The notes under the pieces: model-generated | Database searches by the model: none | What the model was told of the DNA's origin: nothing | What the model saw: the letters and a program-made list of their open reading frames with translations, nothing else | In this document: one piece after another, positions 13,813 to 25,751 of the stretch | How the letters are laid out: each line of letters starts with the position of its first letter | Numbering within the stretch: the first letter of the stretch is position 1 | Made by a program: the position numbers and the translations under genes | Origin: Evernia prunastri | Lineage: Eukaryota > Ascomycota > Lecanoromycetes > Lecanorales > Parmeliaceae | Assembly (NCBI GenBank): GCA_003184365.1 | Contig: NKYR01000034.1 | Location: 245,686-309,685, forward strand | DNA: 64,000 bases | Reading direction: 5' to 3'

Positions 13813-14536
13813 CAAGGGTTCCTCATCCACACACAAGGCTGCGAGATGCAGCAGAAGCGCCCAAATCTTGCATAAAGTCAATAATCGTGCAAATTGCTTT
13901 ATACTCACAAGGAACGGCCTTGTCAACAGAGCGCATCATCAGCATCAATGCCGTGCCAAGCAAAAAGAAAAAGAAGGCCAGGTCGCAAGGGTATCTGGAG
14001 TTGGTTTGGTGAAATCTCAGCAAAAAATTGCCGGATTTCCGACCGCTTCTCATCCTTCTCGCCTTTTCTAATAATATGAGAGTGAGCAGAGTGAAAAGAA
14101 AAAGCTCGGGCCTTCACTTCACCCATCACCCATCCTCCACGCGTATACGCACGCACACAGCCCCTTGGAAAGAATGCAATTGCGTGCAGTGTGCATGCAG
14201 CTGGGACGAAGACAACAAAACCCCCACCAAGGAGGCTTCCAACTCGTGTTTCGGTTGGTTGTATCTATGATTGGTGGTGGTTGCTCGAAGGGGATATCGT
14301 AAGCGATGAAAATCTGCAGGCAACTTTTTGTGATGCTCTGGAATTGGATTAGGATCATGCACAAAGGGCTGGCTCGATGGGGGGGGGGAGGGGGAAGGAG
14401 GAGGGTGTCTCCTTCGGGATTGGGCGATTGTTGAGCGTGGGGTGGCCGTTGCCAACTTTTCTGTCCTCTCTAACTTAATTTTTGCGTTAACTCTACAGTG
14501 GAAGCAAGGGAAAAGAAGAGAAGCCGAGTGAGGTGT

Positions 14537-14660
14537 ATGTTGATGTTGCTGATGTTGATGTTAATGTTGTTGTTCGTTGTTGATGATGTTGCTGAAGATG
14601 ATGAAGATGACGATGACGATGACGATATTTTTGATGTGGTGGTGGTGGTGGTGGTGATTT
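14537..14660. repeat. GAT/GTT/GGT trinucleotide-rich block
   Basis: Imperfect trinucleotide repeats run from TGATGTTGCTGATGTTGATG through a GACGAT series to a GGT run. The same block makes the opposite strand open in several frames, which explains the His/Thr/Pro-rich open frames there. Confidence 0.85.
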
Positions 14661-14744
14661 CTTTTTGAGTAAGAAAGCAGAGTAGAAATAGATAATCAGG
14701 TTAGGGTAGAGCATGTTATCTAGTGTAAGCGAAGGTAAAGTAAG

Positions 14745-14805
14745 GTCAGGTAAGGTAGGTAAGGTAGATAGGTACGTACAGGTACGTATAGGTACGTAGG
14801 ATGGA
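14745..14805. repeat. Tandem GGTA(C/A)GTA-like array
   Basis: Several copies of GGTAGGTA and GGTACGTA follow one another. They belong to a wider set of GTACCT/AGGTAC-type motifs found in other intergenic regions of the window. Confidence 0.75.
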
Positions 14806-16214
14806 GGGTAGAGTATGTTGGGGTAAGGCTTAAGGTAAGTTAGAGAGGGCATGATACTTTGTCAGGTTGTTTAGATTTGCTCAGTGATGTACATAGTGGT
14901 AAATGGTAGTGTTACTGGTAGTGTTACTGGTAGGTAGTGTTTTTGGTGAGGACGTTGCCAATCGGAGGGATATCCGGAAGTAAGATACGATGAGTAGAGT
15001 TTGGTCAACTCTGGTAGTTTCCTGGTAGAGTTGCATCGGCCCATTGTACTAGTATCTGATGCTTCATCATTTCCTAGCCAAAAGAACCAAAAGAAGAAGA
15101 AGAAAATACTCTAGGTAGTTATAATAAAGAGCAATATTAATGAGGCCGAGAGGCCAAGAGGGCGACATGTGTAGACAAAGTATGTTAAGTGGGTAAGAAT
15201 ACAGTAACTATGGTTAATGCCCTTTTGTTCCCCCATTTTCAACTCACATAACTACTTCCCAAACTCCCACGTTCCCCCATCATCTTACTTTCATACTACA
15301 GCGGCTGATTGGCGTCTAAAAGCCGGATGATCAGATGATCATCTATCATCCGTCTACCGTAAAAGTAACAAAGAGTAACAAATATTCAACAAGTACACAA
15401 GTAAACAAGTAAACAGGGAGAAAGAAAAGAAAGAAAGAGCCAAGGGTCCAAAACCCCTGACTGAATTACCGGGTCAGGAAAGTCGCAAGGGTCTGATGCT
15501 GATGGATATGCAAAGAGTGCAAGTACTCTCATCTGATTGCATCTGATTGTAACTTATCGAATTGATAATCAATGCTTTCGCAATGCCACCTCAAAGGCCA
15601 TGCCTAGATATCAATGGTCCCCAGCGTGTATCCCACCTATCCCATCTTTTGTGTGCCTCTTCATCCCCGTCATCATCCAATCGACAAACAAACTTCCGCC
15701 TGATATATCCATACAATCACATGCGCCAAGTGCAAATGCTCCTCCTTGCCCGCTGAAGCCGGGATGCCGCCCTTCCCATTCGCCCCTCATGGCCCCGCTA
15801 AAGTAACACGTTGGAGACATGCAGAAATGGCAGGGTACAGCAAAACAAATTATTCTTGTTGCCCGCGCATACAACTTCTATATGCTGGACTGCAAGAAAC
15901 CTCGTTATGTAGATGCGCCGCGGATACCAGCGGCCAATTAGTATTAGTAGATTAAGCTGTATGTGTCTGTCGGTCGATACCTGCATCCGTTGAAGGCTTG
16001 CCCAAATGAACCTTCCTTTCTTTACATTCATGCATTCACTCTCGTGAGCCGGACGATGAAAGAAGCGTAATACTCATACATGTGTGGTCGACAATTCTGT
16101 GCCCGTTGCTCGATCAAGGCGTGCTTCCTCGCTTCACAGACCCGCCGTCCAAGCCGAGGGTCCCTAGTAATGACAATTTTCGTGCCCCGTTCTGCCAACA
16201 TTACTCGCTGATGC

Positions 16215-18454
16215 CTACTTCTTTCCGTTGCCAGGCGAAAAGTCCTTTGGCGTACTGTGGTTAAAGGTATAGGTTTTCACCTCTTGCCCATGTTGAGATG
16301 GAACAGGCGGTCCGATATCAATTTTGATATCGAGCTCCTTGGGCGCAGGAGGCGTACTTTGGAACGCTGGTTGGTGAGGCTGAAAATGCCCCATACCAGG
16401 ATGCGAGCTCGAGTAGCCTTGTTGTGGACCTGCAAAGAAATTCATTGGGCCGCCGTGACTGTGGTGGAGCGCATGATTTGGTCGCATGGGCAAAGGCATA
16501 TGTGGACCGTGTCGATAAGGCTCCGGTGGCGTGACTGACGGAGTAGGCCAGCCCCCATTGAAACCGTCGGCTGCCATTGGAGGCGAGGCGTCAAAGAAGC
16601 TTGTTAGGAGGGGAGGTGCGGACTGAGGAGGGCACTGAGGAGGGCACTGAAACGCGAATTGTTGGTGGGGATGCGCCTGTTCAAATGATATTTGAGAGGT
16701 TGCGTTTTGGTAATTGGGAGGTGATGGAGGCAAGCTGAAGCCGTGCTGAGCAGCGTAGACAGGGGTGTTATTGTCATGGACGCTTTGGTCCCAGCTCATA
16801 GCCAATGGACTGCAACTGGAGGCATAAGGCCAAGTTGCATGGGCCTGTGGTGCGAACGTGGCAGAAGAGGGTGTGAGGAGACTCTGTTCAGCACGTGGTG
16901 TTTGGGAGATGTGTGCGTTGAGAGAGACGGTCGGCTGAGCTTCCGACGATGAAGCCAATTGAAAGCAGGATTCAAAGTTTCGAGGGGACATTTGAGCCGA
17001 TACCGTGCCGGGTTTTGTTACCCTTCCAGTCATGACATTCAAGTTGTTTCCGGTCGATCTAATACGGCGAACAGGTGATTGTTTGCTTGAGCCTGGAGGA
17101 GACGCTCGCAAGTGCAAAGATGATGTTACAGGTCCTGTGTAGGATACGCTTCGGCTCGAGTCGTTCTGGAGCGCCAAAGGTCGTGGACGCCTCTTCTTCG
17201 CGGCGAGATCAGAAGAGCCCGCTGTGAAAGGCGATTCGGAGATGACTGCATCAGGGCTGACTTGAGGCGTCGCAAGACCAGTAGTGGAGACAAGTGCCGT
17301 CGTAGACGCAGGATTAGATGTTCCACGTAGTCCAGGTCCACTCCGTGATTGCTGGATGTGTATCGTGTCAAGATTTGCGGCGAGATCAGATGAATCCGAT
17401 CCTCGATGAGGCGGAAAGATTGACTGATTAAGGCTCCGCATAGGAGAAGCCCCTTGTGGTGGAGTCATAAATTCCTGATGCTCGCCCCCCTCCGAAGACG
17501 TTGTGACAAAGCTTTGGGTTGACGGGTTGCCAATAGGACTCCCATCAACAGCAGTGTGGTACATTGGTTGAGATTGAGCATTGGTGCTGCCATGGACGAA
17601 CCTTTGACCCTGCATTTGAGCAGATGCGCCGGCGAAAGAATCGGGAGACCATCCAAATGGGTCTCTTTCAACGATCGTTTGACCCGACAGTTTCAAGACG
17701 TCGTAGGAATCGGTAGACCACATCGGATCGGATCCTCCGGTGTTGGAAAAGTCGGGTTGCAAAGCTGCATTACCATTGAAATTGGGGAGACCACCGATGT
17801 TAGCACTGTACTGTCGATCCAGCTCCTCCAAGTTAGGGAAGTCATACGAGGTAGGAAAATCTGCTGGCAAGACTGTGCCCTGCCCGGGGGACGAGAAGTT
17901 TTCTGAGGGGTACGATTGAGGCATTCTTTCGTACTCCGTTGAGGAGAATGCAGTTGCTGGACCGTGATGGGACTCCTGCTCCGGCGAAACATCATATCTC
18001 CGCTCTTGTGGATTCTGATGTTTTGCTTTAGCTCGGCGATTCTGAAACCAATTCTGCAATCAAAGTCAATACGAAGAGTGACACAAGCAGGGTGATCACT
18101 CACGTTCACTTTTTGGAATTCGACGCCCATTTTCTCAGCTAGACCCTTCTTATATTCTGTGTTCGGCTTGTATTTGTCGGCAAACTCGGCTTCCAATATG
18201 GCTAGTTGCTCTTGCGTGAGACGGGAACGAGTGCCTAAGTCGCTGTCATCTGTGTTGGTAATGCTCTGTGCCGGATAACTTTGTCGTTCGTTGTATGGTT
18301 TGTAATTGACTTGGAATGGTATATCTTCGGCGGGACGGTAGTCATGCGACTGGTTCTTTGGCATTGGTCCCGGGAATTGGTAGGCAGAGTCTGCAGAAGG
18401 GAACATAGATTCGGGTTGAGAGTATTCGAAGTGACTGTGTGCCATTGCGGGCAT
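16215..18454 (-). CDS. Homeobox transcription factor with long Ser/Pro/Gln-rich C-terminus
   Basis: This is a nuclear DNA-binding regulator. Two exons, 18454-18104 and 18053-16215, join across a 50-base intron (GTGAGT donor, TTGCAG acceptor) that splits recognition helix 3, giving 729 residues. The homeodomain spans about residues 73-131, beginning TRSRLTQEQLAILEAEF and ending, across the junction, KVNNWFQNRRAKAKHQ, so the invariant W, F, N and R of helix 3 are present. The remaining 600 residues are low in predicted structure, with Pro, His, Ser and Gln and the doubled motif QCPPQCPPQ. The tail is basic and ends near DFSPGNGKK. Fungal homeobox factors of this build include the conidiation regulator Htf1/Hox2; orthology is inference. 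The start at 18454 is the first in-frame ATG; a second at 18445 is possible. Confidence 0.85.
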
Positions 18455-18465
18455 CAACTGACCAT
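18454..18465 (-). promoter_or_regulatory. Three-codon upstream ORF overlapping the homeobox start (UGAUG)
   Basis: On the minus strand, ATG GTC AGT TGA runs from 18465 to 18454, and the A of its stop is the A of the homeobox gene's first ATG. Such stop-start overlap can couple translation of the main frame to reinitiation after the uORF. The arrangement is directly visible; its use in the cell is inference and depends on the transcript covering this point. Confidence 0.5.
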
Positions 18466-19012
18466 GTTTCGCGTGTTGTGTTTGGTAGAAGAATGGCCGC
18501 AAGTAGGAGAAGGGGGGTTTTCGAGAGCAAGCAAGTCAATGCTCGTTAATATACGTAAATTCTCGGGAATAACCAGGACGTCTGAGGACAAAAAGCCGCC
18601 GAAGAGATTCAGCTGCTATGGACAGGCGGGCGAGAGATACTTGGTACTCTGACACATAGATCTGATGATAGATGGAGAGGTATATGTTCTGATGCGTGAT
18701 TCGAGCGATTGGGGTATTAGTGGGCAGCAGCGATTGGTAACATGGAAGGGGCAAAGGACCCAATGGAATTGGTGAGAGGAGAGTGGAGGGAATAGCGAGT
18801 GTAATGGGGTTGGAAAGGAAGAAGCAGTTGATGAGCGAGTGTGAAGGTTTTGGAAAAGGGCAAAAGAGTAGGAAGATCGAGGGGGATCAGGTAGTATTAC
18901 TATACGAGAAAAAGGGAACGAATGGACTAATGGCAATGCTGGCTTTTGACGGGGTATTGGAAGGAAAGGATTGTCAATAATAATGAATTAATGAGTGCAG
19001 GAAGAGCAAAAG

Positions 19013-19040
19013 AGAGAGAGAGAGAGACAAGAGAGAGAGG
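19013..19040. repeat. GA dinucleotide tract
   Basis: An interrupted run of GA units is read directly in the homeobox upstream region. Confidence 0.8.
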
Positions 19041-19658
19041 GCGAAAAAGATACCGACGAACGGCGCGAAAGCTCCGGGAGGGCCCCGCGGCTAGGGGCAC
19101 GGCTAAAGGAAGTTAAGAAGTTAAGCTGGAGTCCCTTAGAAGTTAGCCAGTAGCCCAGTACTAAAGGTACCTTGGCGGACGGCGGCCGGTAGGTAAGACT
19201 GGTAGAGCGTGGTAGTGTCTACATTACCCCTGTTCCCTGTTCTTTGCCCCATCCTTTAAAAACTACTTTATTTCCTTAGCGGTTGACTGACTACCTTACT
19301 CCGACGCTCCGTATTACTTTGTTTTCTTAGCCTGGTTTTAAACACTGTCCAAGGCATTAATCATTATTATTCATTATTCTCTATTCTCTTAAAAATAAAT
19401 AAAAGAGTAATTAATCAATTCCCTTTATTTGCCTTTGCCTTTATGTATTAGAATCATTCATACTTATTTAAAAATGTTAGGCTCAGGTCACAGCTAGCCA
19501 GCCAGCCAAGGCTTCGGGTACCAAGACTTTCCCTGCCGTGCAAATCAGGCTTTGGGTACCTTAGGTAACTGGGTTTGGCCTGCTGCGTGGTCCAGGCTTA
19601 CCTGTGGTCCAATTCGACAATCATCACCCATCCACTCGATTCTCCGCGCGCCTCGTCG

Positions 19659-19680
19659 AAAAAAAAAAAAAAAAAAAAAA
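19659..19680. repeat. 22-base A homopolymer
   Basis: An uninterrupted A run is followed by GGCATCCATCC. There is no sign of a retroelement tail, such as flanking target duplications, that I could recognise. Confidence 0.85.
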
Positions 19681-21395
19681 GGCATCCATCCACATTTGTC
19701 GCAACGCACGAGACTCGAAGCGAGAAGAATTAAGGTAGGTGTAGGATTCAAAGAAGAACGATGGGTACTTAGGACACGAGGTGCTCCAGGTACCGCGACT
19801 TCCCCTTGCGTGACCATCAATCTCCACATCATCCAAAGCATAACTTGTATACAACACCTGACTACCTTACCGTCGTCACCGCCGATGGTAATCAAGGGTC
19901 TAAGAGATAGGGATGGGGGGCAAGACAGCCTCCAGCATACAGTAATTCGCCAAGATCTGCCACGAGGTCTACCGCTACTTTATTCCAAGTTACCCCTGGC
20001 CGTAATCACGGTCCTTCCCATCGTTATGCCAACTGTGCTATTTTGGTTTCTTTATACTTCCACCATCTCATCGGTCCATCGTTTGAGCTCGATATATCCT
20101 CCGGTCCATCGACTTTTACCCTAGGATTCTTTCATGGTGGTAATTTCCACTACCAGTAACGCATACACAAGTTGACCAGTTAAGCGTTGCAACTTCTAAG
20201 GCACGGTGACGTTGTTGGCACGATCGCACTGGTGATGCAGGGACCTATTTCTGGATACACGGATACACGCTGACTGCATTAGTATCATTTAGTAAATATG
20301 GTACCTAGTAAGCAACATGTGGCAGTGGGGGAGGGTGAGGGGGGTTTCTCGAGGTTTCTACAAAGGCATTACATATGCGAAGATACAACAGGTGATGCAG
20401 TAGATCTAATAAATTCAGTAAATTCAGTAGATTCAGTAGAGTTGTAGAGTCACTGGATCCATCTGTAGTGGTCGCGTCCATCAGTTGCCATGAAGAAAAG
20501 GTTCATTACTGAGTGTGCCTGAAGTCTAGACCACAAGGTCAAGGATGAAGCGATGCAGCTGTGCGCATCTCTCGGCAAATGGTTGGATCAGAGTATAGTC
20601 GTTGAAAGTCGGAAGGTCGGGGGCCGCTCTTTGTCGGGATGATCATGACGATGTTGGAGTGGGAGTGTTGAGGCTCCCAAAGGATTTCCGGATGATTTTA
20701 TCTCCCTTGCAGATCATCGAGATCGCCGGGAATACTTCCTTACTATCTACCTCTAACCCCCCTCCCCTGGGTCCCCTCTAACCGGCAGATACGGATATCT
20801 CATATGTGAGAGTGAGACAGCTGTCAAGATGCCTAGGTTCACGGCACTGCAAAGCGAAAGTGTTCGGTACTCAAATCTGTCGGAGCCCATACCTGCAAGC
20901 CTCCAGATCACCTGAGACCTGAACATGCGAAGGAAACATTACTGTCACGAGTTGTCCAATCCGAAAGAGAGAGGGCCAAAAACATGAAAATCTCTTACAA
21001 TGGTGGAGGCAATGGCACGATTGGAAGAGCAGCGTTCTCTTAAGATAATTGGTGTCGTGGTCATGACCGCCTCCATATCAGAGTGGTGACGGTGCGCATA
21101 ATACTTTAATGAATCGAAAAATGTTTTTTAATAAAACAGCGAGGTCTTGGCGTTGCGCTGTCAACCTACGACCGTTGCTTTCCCAGTAGTAACTAAGGTA
21201 TAGTAGTAAGGTACCTTACACGTGTAAATAGTAGTCTAAGCAGTATGGGATATCGTATTCAAGCCAAAGGGTGGCACCTTTTTTCTGGAAAAAGTACTTC
21301 AGCTCTTCTAAAGGACGCCACAAGCCTTTCCAGGGGCAACCCCTGCTTCATAATCTATGCAAAACCGGTGGCAGTGTTTTCGACTTCTCTACACT

Positions 21396-21446
21396 ACACT
21401 GCACTGTACTGCACTGCACTGCACTGCACTGCACTGCACTGCACTC
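21396..21446. repeat. ACTGC pentanucleotide array
   Basis: About nine tandem copies of the 5-mer ACTGC, two of them variant, are seen directly. The unit lets short open frames run through on both strands. Confidence 0.9.
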
Positions 21447-22146
21447 CGCAACTGCAAACGCAACGCAAGGATGCAATAATATGCAAGGGCCGACTGGCCG
21501 TTCGAAAGCTGGAACAGCTGGATGGAACTTTGCCAGAACTGCCACACCGCCCCATGTACCTATGTACCTATGTACCTTAGATACTTTACTTTGTCATTAC
21601 TATACGATACTTTTATCATCGTCATTCGTCGCATATCCGTTTCGGCACAATCGCCAATGTCCCCAAAGCGCAATGATCGTCGACGTCAGCAAGTCCCGCT
21701 AAAAGGGAAGAAAGGGTAAGGTAGGGTACCTACCTAGAGAAAAGGAAGAAAATCGTCGATCTTGCCCCCTTTCTCCCCTTTCTCCAGAGATCTGCCAAAG
21801 TCTAGCCGAAAAGTTACAAAGACCACTTCTCAATCCAGTAATTCGTGGCAACGGGAACTCAACCCTGCTGGGACCCTGGTCAACCTAATTTTCTCTAGTC
21901 CATTTCCACTCCTCCCTTTTCCGCCTTTCTAACGATGATCCAACAGCACCAACGTCTGTTATCCAAGATGCCTTGAGGCTGTAAATCTAGATCTTTTTTC
22001 ACCTCATACATACTTCAGTGCCACACCATGCCCCCAATTCCTTTCCCCCCACTCCTCGACCTGGGTACCTGCTACTTAGCCTCAGTACCTACCAGTACTT
22101 ATGTTGTACCGCTGGCCACACATGCCTGAAGAAGATCACTGCGCTT

Positions 22147-23110
22147 CTATTCTAGCGAGTTCGAAATCTCTATCGCAACCTCTCCCGTATCCGCCCTTTG
22201 GCTAACAAATTCAACACTGCGAAGATCCTTGACGATCCAGTCGGGACCACTATCTCGCAGTTGCGCGATACTATGCGTCGTCGCTAACCCAATCACACGG
22301 CAGCACGCAGCCTTTCCAGCACGGATACCTGCTGGAGAGTCCTCCACCACGAGAACACTGGTGTCCGCACCGAGACTAAGCTTTTCTCGCCCGAGACGAT
22401 AGCACTCGGGGTCTACTCTCATCAGTGTCCATTGTTGCGACCCTTCAACCACTGATCAGACTTGGACTTACGTGGCTTTCCCTCTTTCACGTCTTCCGCA
22501 ACCACCAGGTTCCGAGGGTGAGCCAGCTTCATAACGTCAAGCCATCCAGTCACAAGAGGCCGTGTACCACTGGTTACGATTGCCCATGGCGCCTTGGCTG
22601 CCTCGAGCGATGCGAGCAAATCTGCATGTTTCGGGCATCAGCATACCTTCTTTGAGATGAAGATCGAAAAATGACCCACTTCTGGCCCCAGGTACCTCTA
22701 CAGCGTCGCTACCAAACTGGCTCGGTATCAAGCCTTCGATCTGACAGACATCTAGATTTTCATTAGTTCGACGCATGTCAATATGCAGGCACGGAGTAAA
22801 GCTGGACCACTCACACTCCCAATTGGCCTTGCTTGGATCGTACAATTGAAACATATCTATCGATCTCCTCCCGTGTGAAGTCTGCAATATCACGGCGGGA
22901 TCCACACCTAATTCGTTGCCTATTCTGCAGACAGTAAGCTGACATGCACCTCAAACGGAACATGCGGCCGAGGGGAACGAACTTGTGCCAATGTTTGACA
23001 ATAGCGTTTGTCGAGTCGACGATGGTTCCATCCATATCAAAGAGGATTCCGGAAAAATTCTGAGTCTCTGACCGGCCTGTAAAGGCCGGGTCCCCCTCTA
23101 GTAAAGGCAT
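22147..23110 (-). CDS. GPP1: HAD-family glycerol-3-phosphate phosphatase (GPP/DOG type)
   Basis: This is a small cytosolic HAD phosphatase that probably hydrolyses glycerol 3-phosphate to glycerol, the last step of osmolyte synthesis; 2-deoxyglucose-6-phosphatase is the alternative in the same family. Five exons, 23110-22983, 22924-22815, 22751-22680, 22621-22472 and 22412-22147, close to 241 residues. HAD motif I is FDMDGTIVDS, motif II is VTSG, and the last motif is VVEDSPAGIRAGKAA. TSHGRRSID, EVPGA and GKPHPECY also match the pattern of yeast Gpp1. The start is the ATG at 23110; an in-frame extension upstream begins only at TTG. It is divergent from NUG1. The very small introns make naive gene calls fragment this gene. 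Confidence 0.85.
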
Positions 23111-23688
23111 ATTGACGGTATTCTGATCGTCTTTGGTCAATGGATTGATGGGGGGATGTCAGAGGTGGCCAAGTGAATCTAAGGAGAAAATTGGTTCTGC
23201 AATCAAGGAAATCTCTCGCATCCATACATAGCACTGGACATACAGGTAGACTGAAGCCCAAACACCAGCGATTTGATGAATTCTTTCCTACCTTCCCTTG
23301 CGCGCGTACAGGATATGCTGCCAAATATTCCTAGAATGATATAGGAACGGCTGTTGTTCACCTTCCTAGAACGAGTAATGAGTGCCTACGATTGCTCAGT
23401 CCTTCAGAGCGGGGAGTCCCAGCTTTATGTAAGAAAAGTCCTTTCAACGGAAATGCCTATAAACGCTGTTCGAAGTCGTGACCGTCCCGAGTGACTCTGA
23501 GATGTGGCCATACACAGGTCTCCAAGGGCCAAGGAGGATAATGTTTCTGGTGGTTGTGGACCCTGGAGACGATTTACTTGTACCCTCGGTATAAATCAGC
23601 ATGCGAAATCTTGGCACTTGGCACACCTCGGCACCAAGGGGGAGGGTTTTTTTGAAGCTGCAGGACAACATATCACGGGGGTGTCATA
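23111..23688. promoter_or_regulatory. Divergent promoter region of GPP1-like gene and NUG1
   Basis: These 578 bases lie between two divergent starts. No strong motif was recognised. Candidate stress elements were not convincing by eye. Only short unrelated open frames are present. Confidence 0.5.
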
Positions 23689-25415
23689 ATGGCTAATAAA
23701 CCTGGCAGTGAGATATCTACTTGCCGAATTGTCTACAGGATGCTAATCAAAATCATAGAGCCCAAGTCAAAACGCACACCAGTGCGATTACGGCATAAGA
23801 TCGAGAAAGCAAGTGCTGCGAAGCAACGAAAGCAAAGGAAACTTGCCAAACACGTATGGACAATTCCAACACCCCAAAATTGAGATAGCTCACCAATTTT
23901 CAGAATCCTGAATGGCGGTCACGATTAAAGAAAGACCCCGGGATCCCCAATCTCTTCCCCTACAAAGACCGCATCCTCCATGAGATCGAAGAGAAGAAGC
24001 GCGCGAAGGAGGAGGAATTCCAAAGGAAGAGGGAGGAAGCAAGGTCAACAAAGGCTGCCGCATCAGTAGACCAGGCTGTCACGCTAGGAGAAGAAGTGGA
24101 GGGCGACGATGCGCTCTCGGACCTCCTCGATGATGAAGATATGGACGAAAACACGCCCAACGACTCCGCAAACCCCATGAGCGCCCTACTAGCCTCTGCC
24201 AGAGCTCGAGCGGCAGAGTATGAGAATGAGCCAGACGAATATGAAGATGAAATGGATGAAGACGATGATATAGAAGGCGGCGCTGACCTCACAACCGCCT
24301 CTTCTATTCCCACCTCCGGTCCCCAAACACTTGAATCCTCCCGCCGCGCCTTCAATAAGGTCTTCAAATCTGTCCTTTCAACCTCAGATATTCTTCTCTA
24401 CGTCCTCGATGCCCGCGATCCCAACGGCACTCGTTCTCAAGAAATAGAACGGGAGATCACCGCCGCAGACGCCGGCTCAAAACGGCTGATCCTCATCTTG
24501 AACAAGATTGATCTTGTACCTCCTCCTGTGCTCAAGGCCTGGCTCGTCTACCTCCGCCGGTACTTTCCCACTCTCCCCCTTCGAGCGAACACATCGGCGC
24601 CCAACGCCCGCACTTTCGACCACAAAGCTCTCACCGTGAAAGGAACAAGCGAAACACTACTCCGCGCCCTGAAATCCTACGCCTCCTCCAAACAATTAAA
24701 ACGCAGCACCACAGTCGGCATAGTCGGCTACCCCAACGTGGGTAAATCCTCCGTCATCAACGCTCTGACCTCTCGTCTTTCTCGCTCGTCTTCGACCGCA
24801 TGCCCTGTCGGTGCGGAAGCTGGCGTAACGACCGCTTTGCGAGAAGTGAAGCTCGACAACAAATTGAAATTGCTCGACTCCCCTGGTATCGTCTTCCCCT
24901 CGTCCTCCGGCCGGGGCGCGGATGGTGAAACGCATCCCCACCTCTCTCCAAAGCAATTCAATCAAGCAAACCTAACCCTCCTCTCCGCCCTCCCGCCCTC
25001 CGCAATCACAGACCCCGTTCCGGCCATCACACTGCTCCTCCACCGTCTCTCGCGCTCCGAAGCCACTTTGCAGCCACTGCTAGATCAATACGGCCTCCCA
25101 CCCTCAACGCTCGTGTCGACGGGTGCAAACGGCGATGTGACGACGGATTTCCTGGTCCAGGTCGCGAGGAAAAGGGGCAGGCTGGGCAAGGGAGGTGTGC
25201 CCAATCTGCAGAGCGCGGCCATGGGCGTGCTGATGGATTGGCGCGACGGCAGGATTAGAGGGTGGGTTGAGGCGCCCACAGACATTGAGGCGGGGGCGCG
25301 CGGCGCGGGTAACAAGGAAATCGTGAAAGAATGGGCACAGGAGTTCAAAATGGAGGGTTTGTGGGGCGACGATGGAGCTGCGGTGGGGGAGGAGGAGGAG
25401 GTCATGGAGGAATGA
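23689..25415 (+). CDS. NUG1: Nucleolar/nuclear GTPase Nug1 (60S ribosome assembly)
   Basis: This encodes a circularly permuted GTPase needed for assembly and export of the large ribosomal subunit. Exons are 23689-23707, 23759-23853 and 23904-25415, giving 541 residues. The first exon codes only six residues plus one base and is joined by a GTGAGA donor and a GCTAAT branch site, restoring the basic N-terminus GKPKSKRTPVRLRHK. The permuted order of GTP motifs is plain: G4 NKID near residue 241 precedes the P-loop GYPNVGKSS near 315 and DSPGI near 364. An acidic stretch (about 90-170) with YENEPDEYEDEMDEDDD and a C-terminal acidic tail are typical. It ends 336 bases before the end of the convergent DPB4 gene. 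Confidence 0.93.
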
Positions 25416-25751
25416 TGATGATTGCGTCCGACCTCATCGATGTAGATAAGATAGCCAGACTGATGGAGCTACCAGACGCAGTAACGCAGCGGAGTCCACA
25501 CATGATGGACGTCAGGTCATCACTACGGCTCCAGGTCTCCGAATCTCAGCCAGGGAGATAGATATTCGCCATGCAAAATGATATCCGAGCCTCGAATCCA
25601 TCCCACCCCGCCGGTCGGAGAAGCCACACAACAGCCAACCGCGTAGATGTCTCTACACCCAACTAACCAATGCACGCAGATCGAGAATGCCAATCCCACA
25701 AACGCTACGTTAGCCCGTCCTTTTCTTTGCTATCACCCTTGAATTGCTCCC
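25416..25751. other. Spacer between convergent NUG1 and DPB4
   Basis: These 336 bases hold the two 3' untranslated regions. No other feature is seen. Confidence 0.6.

Larger units (their letters stand above)
12357..16214. other. 3.9 kb spacer between convergent genes, rich in simple repeats
   Basis: Between the stop codons of the coiled-coil and homeobox genes I see no recognisable gene. A 208-codon open frame (12421-13047, plus strand) starts at TTG and has no family resemblance. The region holds A-rich and C-rich tracts (13070-13230), a CA microsatellite, a GAT/GTT trinucleotide block and a tandem GGTACGTA-like array, listed separately. Its size is unusual for a spacer holding only two 3' untranslated regions, so a noncoding transcript is possible but unproven. 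Confidence 0.5.
18466..22146. other. 3.7 kb region upstream of the homeobox gene
   Basis: This gene-free stretch lies between the homeobox start and the stop codon of the phosphatase gene, both on the minus strand. It contains a GA run, a 22-base A tract, TTCAGTA tandem units near 20410-20440, a pentanucleotide ACTGC array and repeated GTACCT motifs. No convincing coding sequence was found on either strand. Long upstream regions are common for developmental transcription factors, so most of it may be promoter and leader. Confidence 0.5.

Noticed and set aside
19659..19680. A-tract as the tail of a non-LTR retroelement
   Set aside because: No reverse-transcriptase-like coding, no target-site duplication and no repeated body could be seen; the T tract at 56936-56963 was rejected for the same reason.
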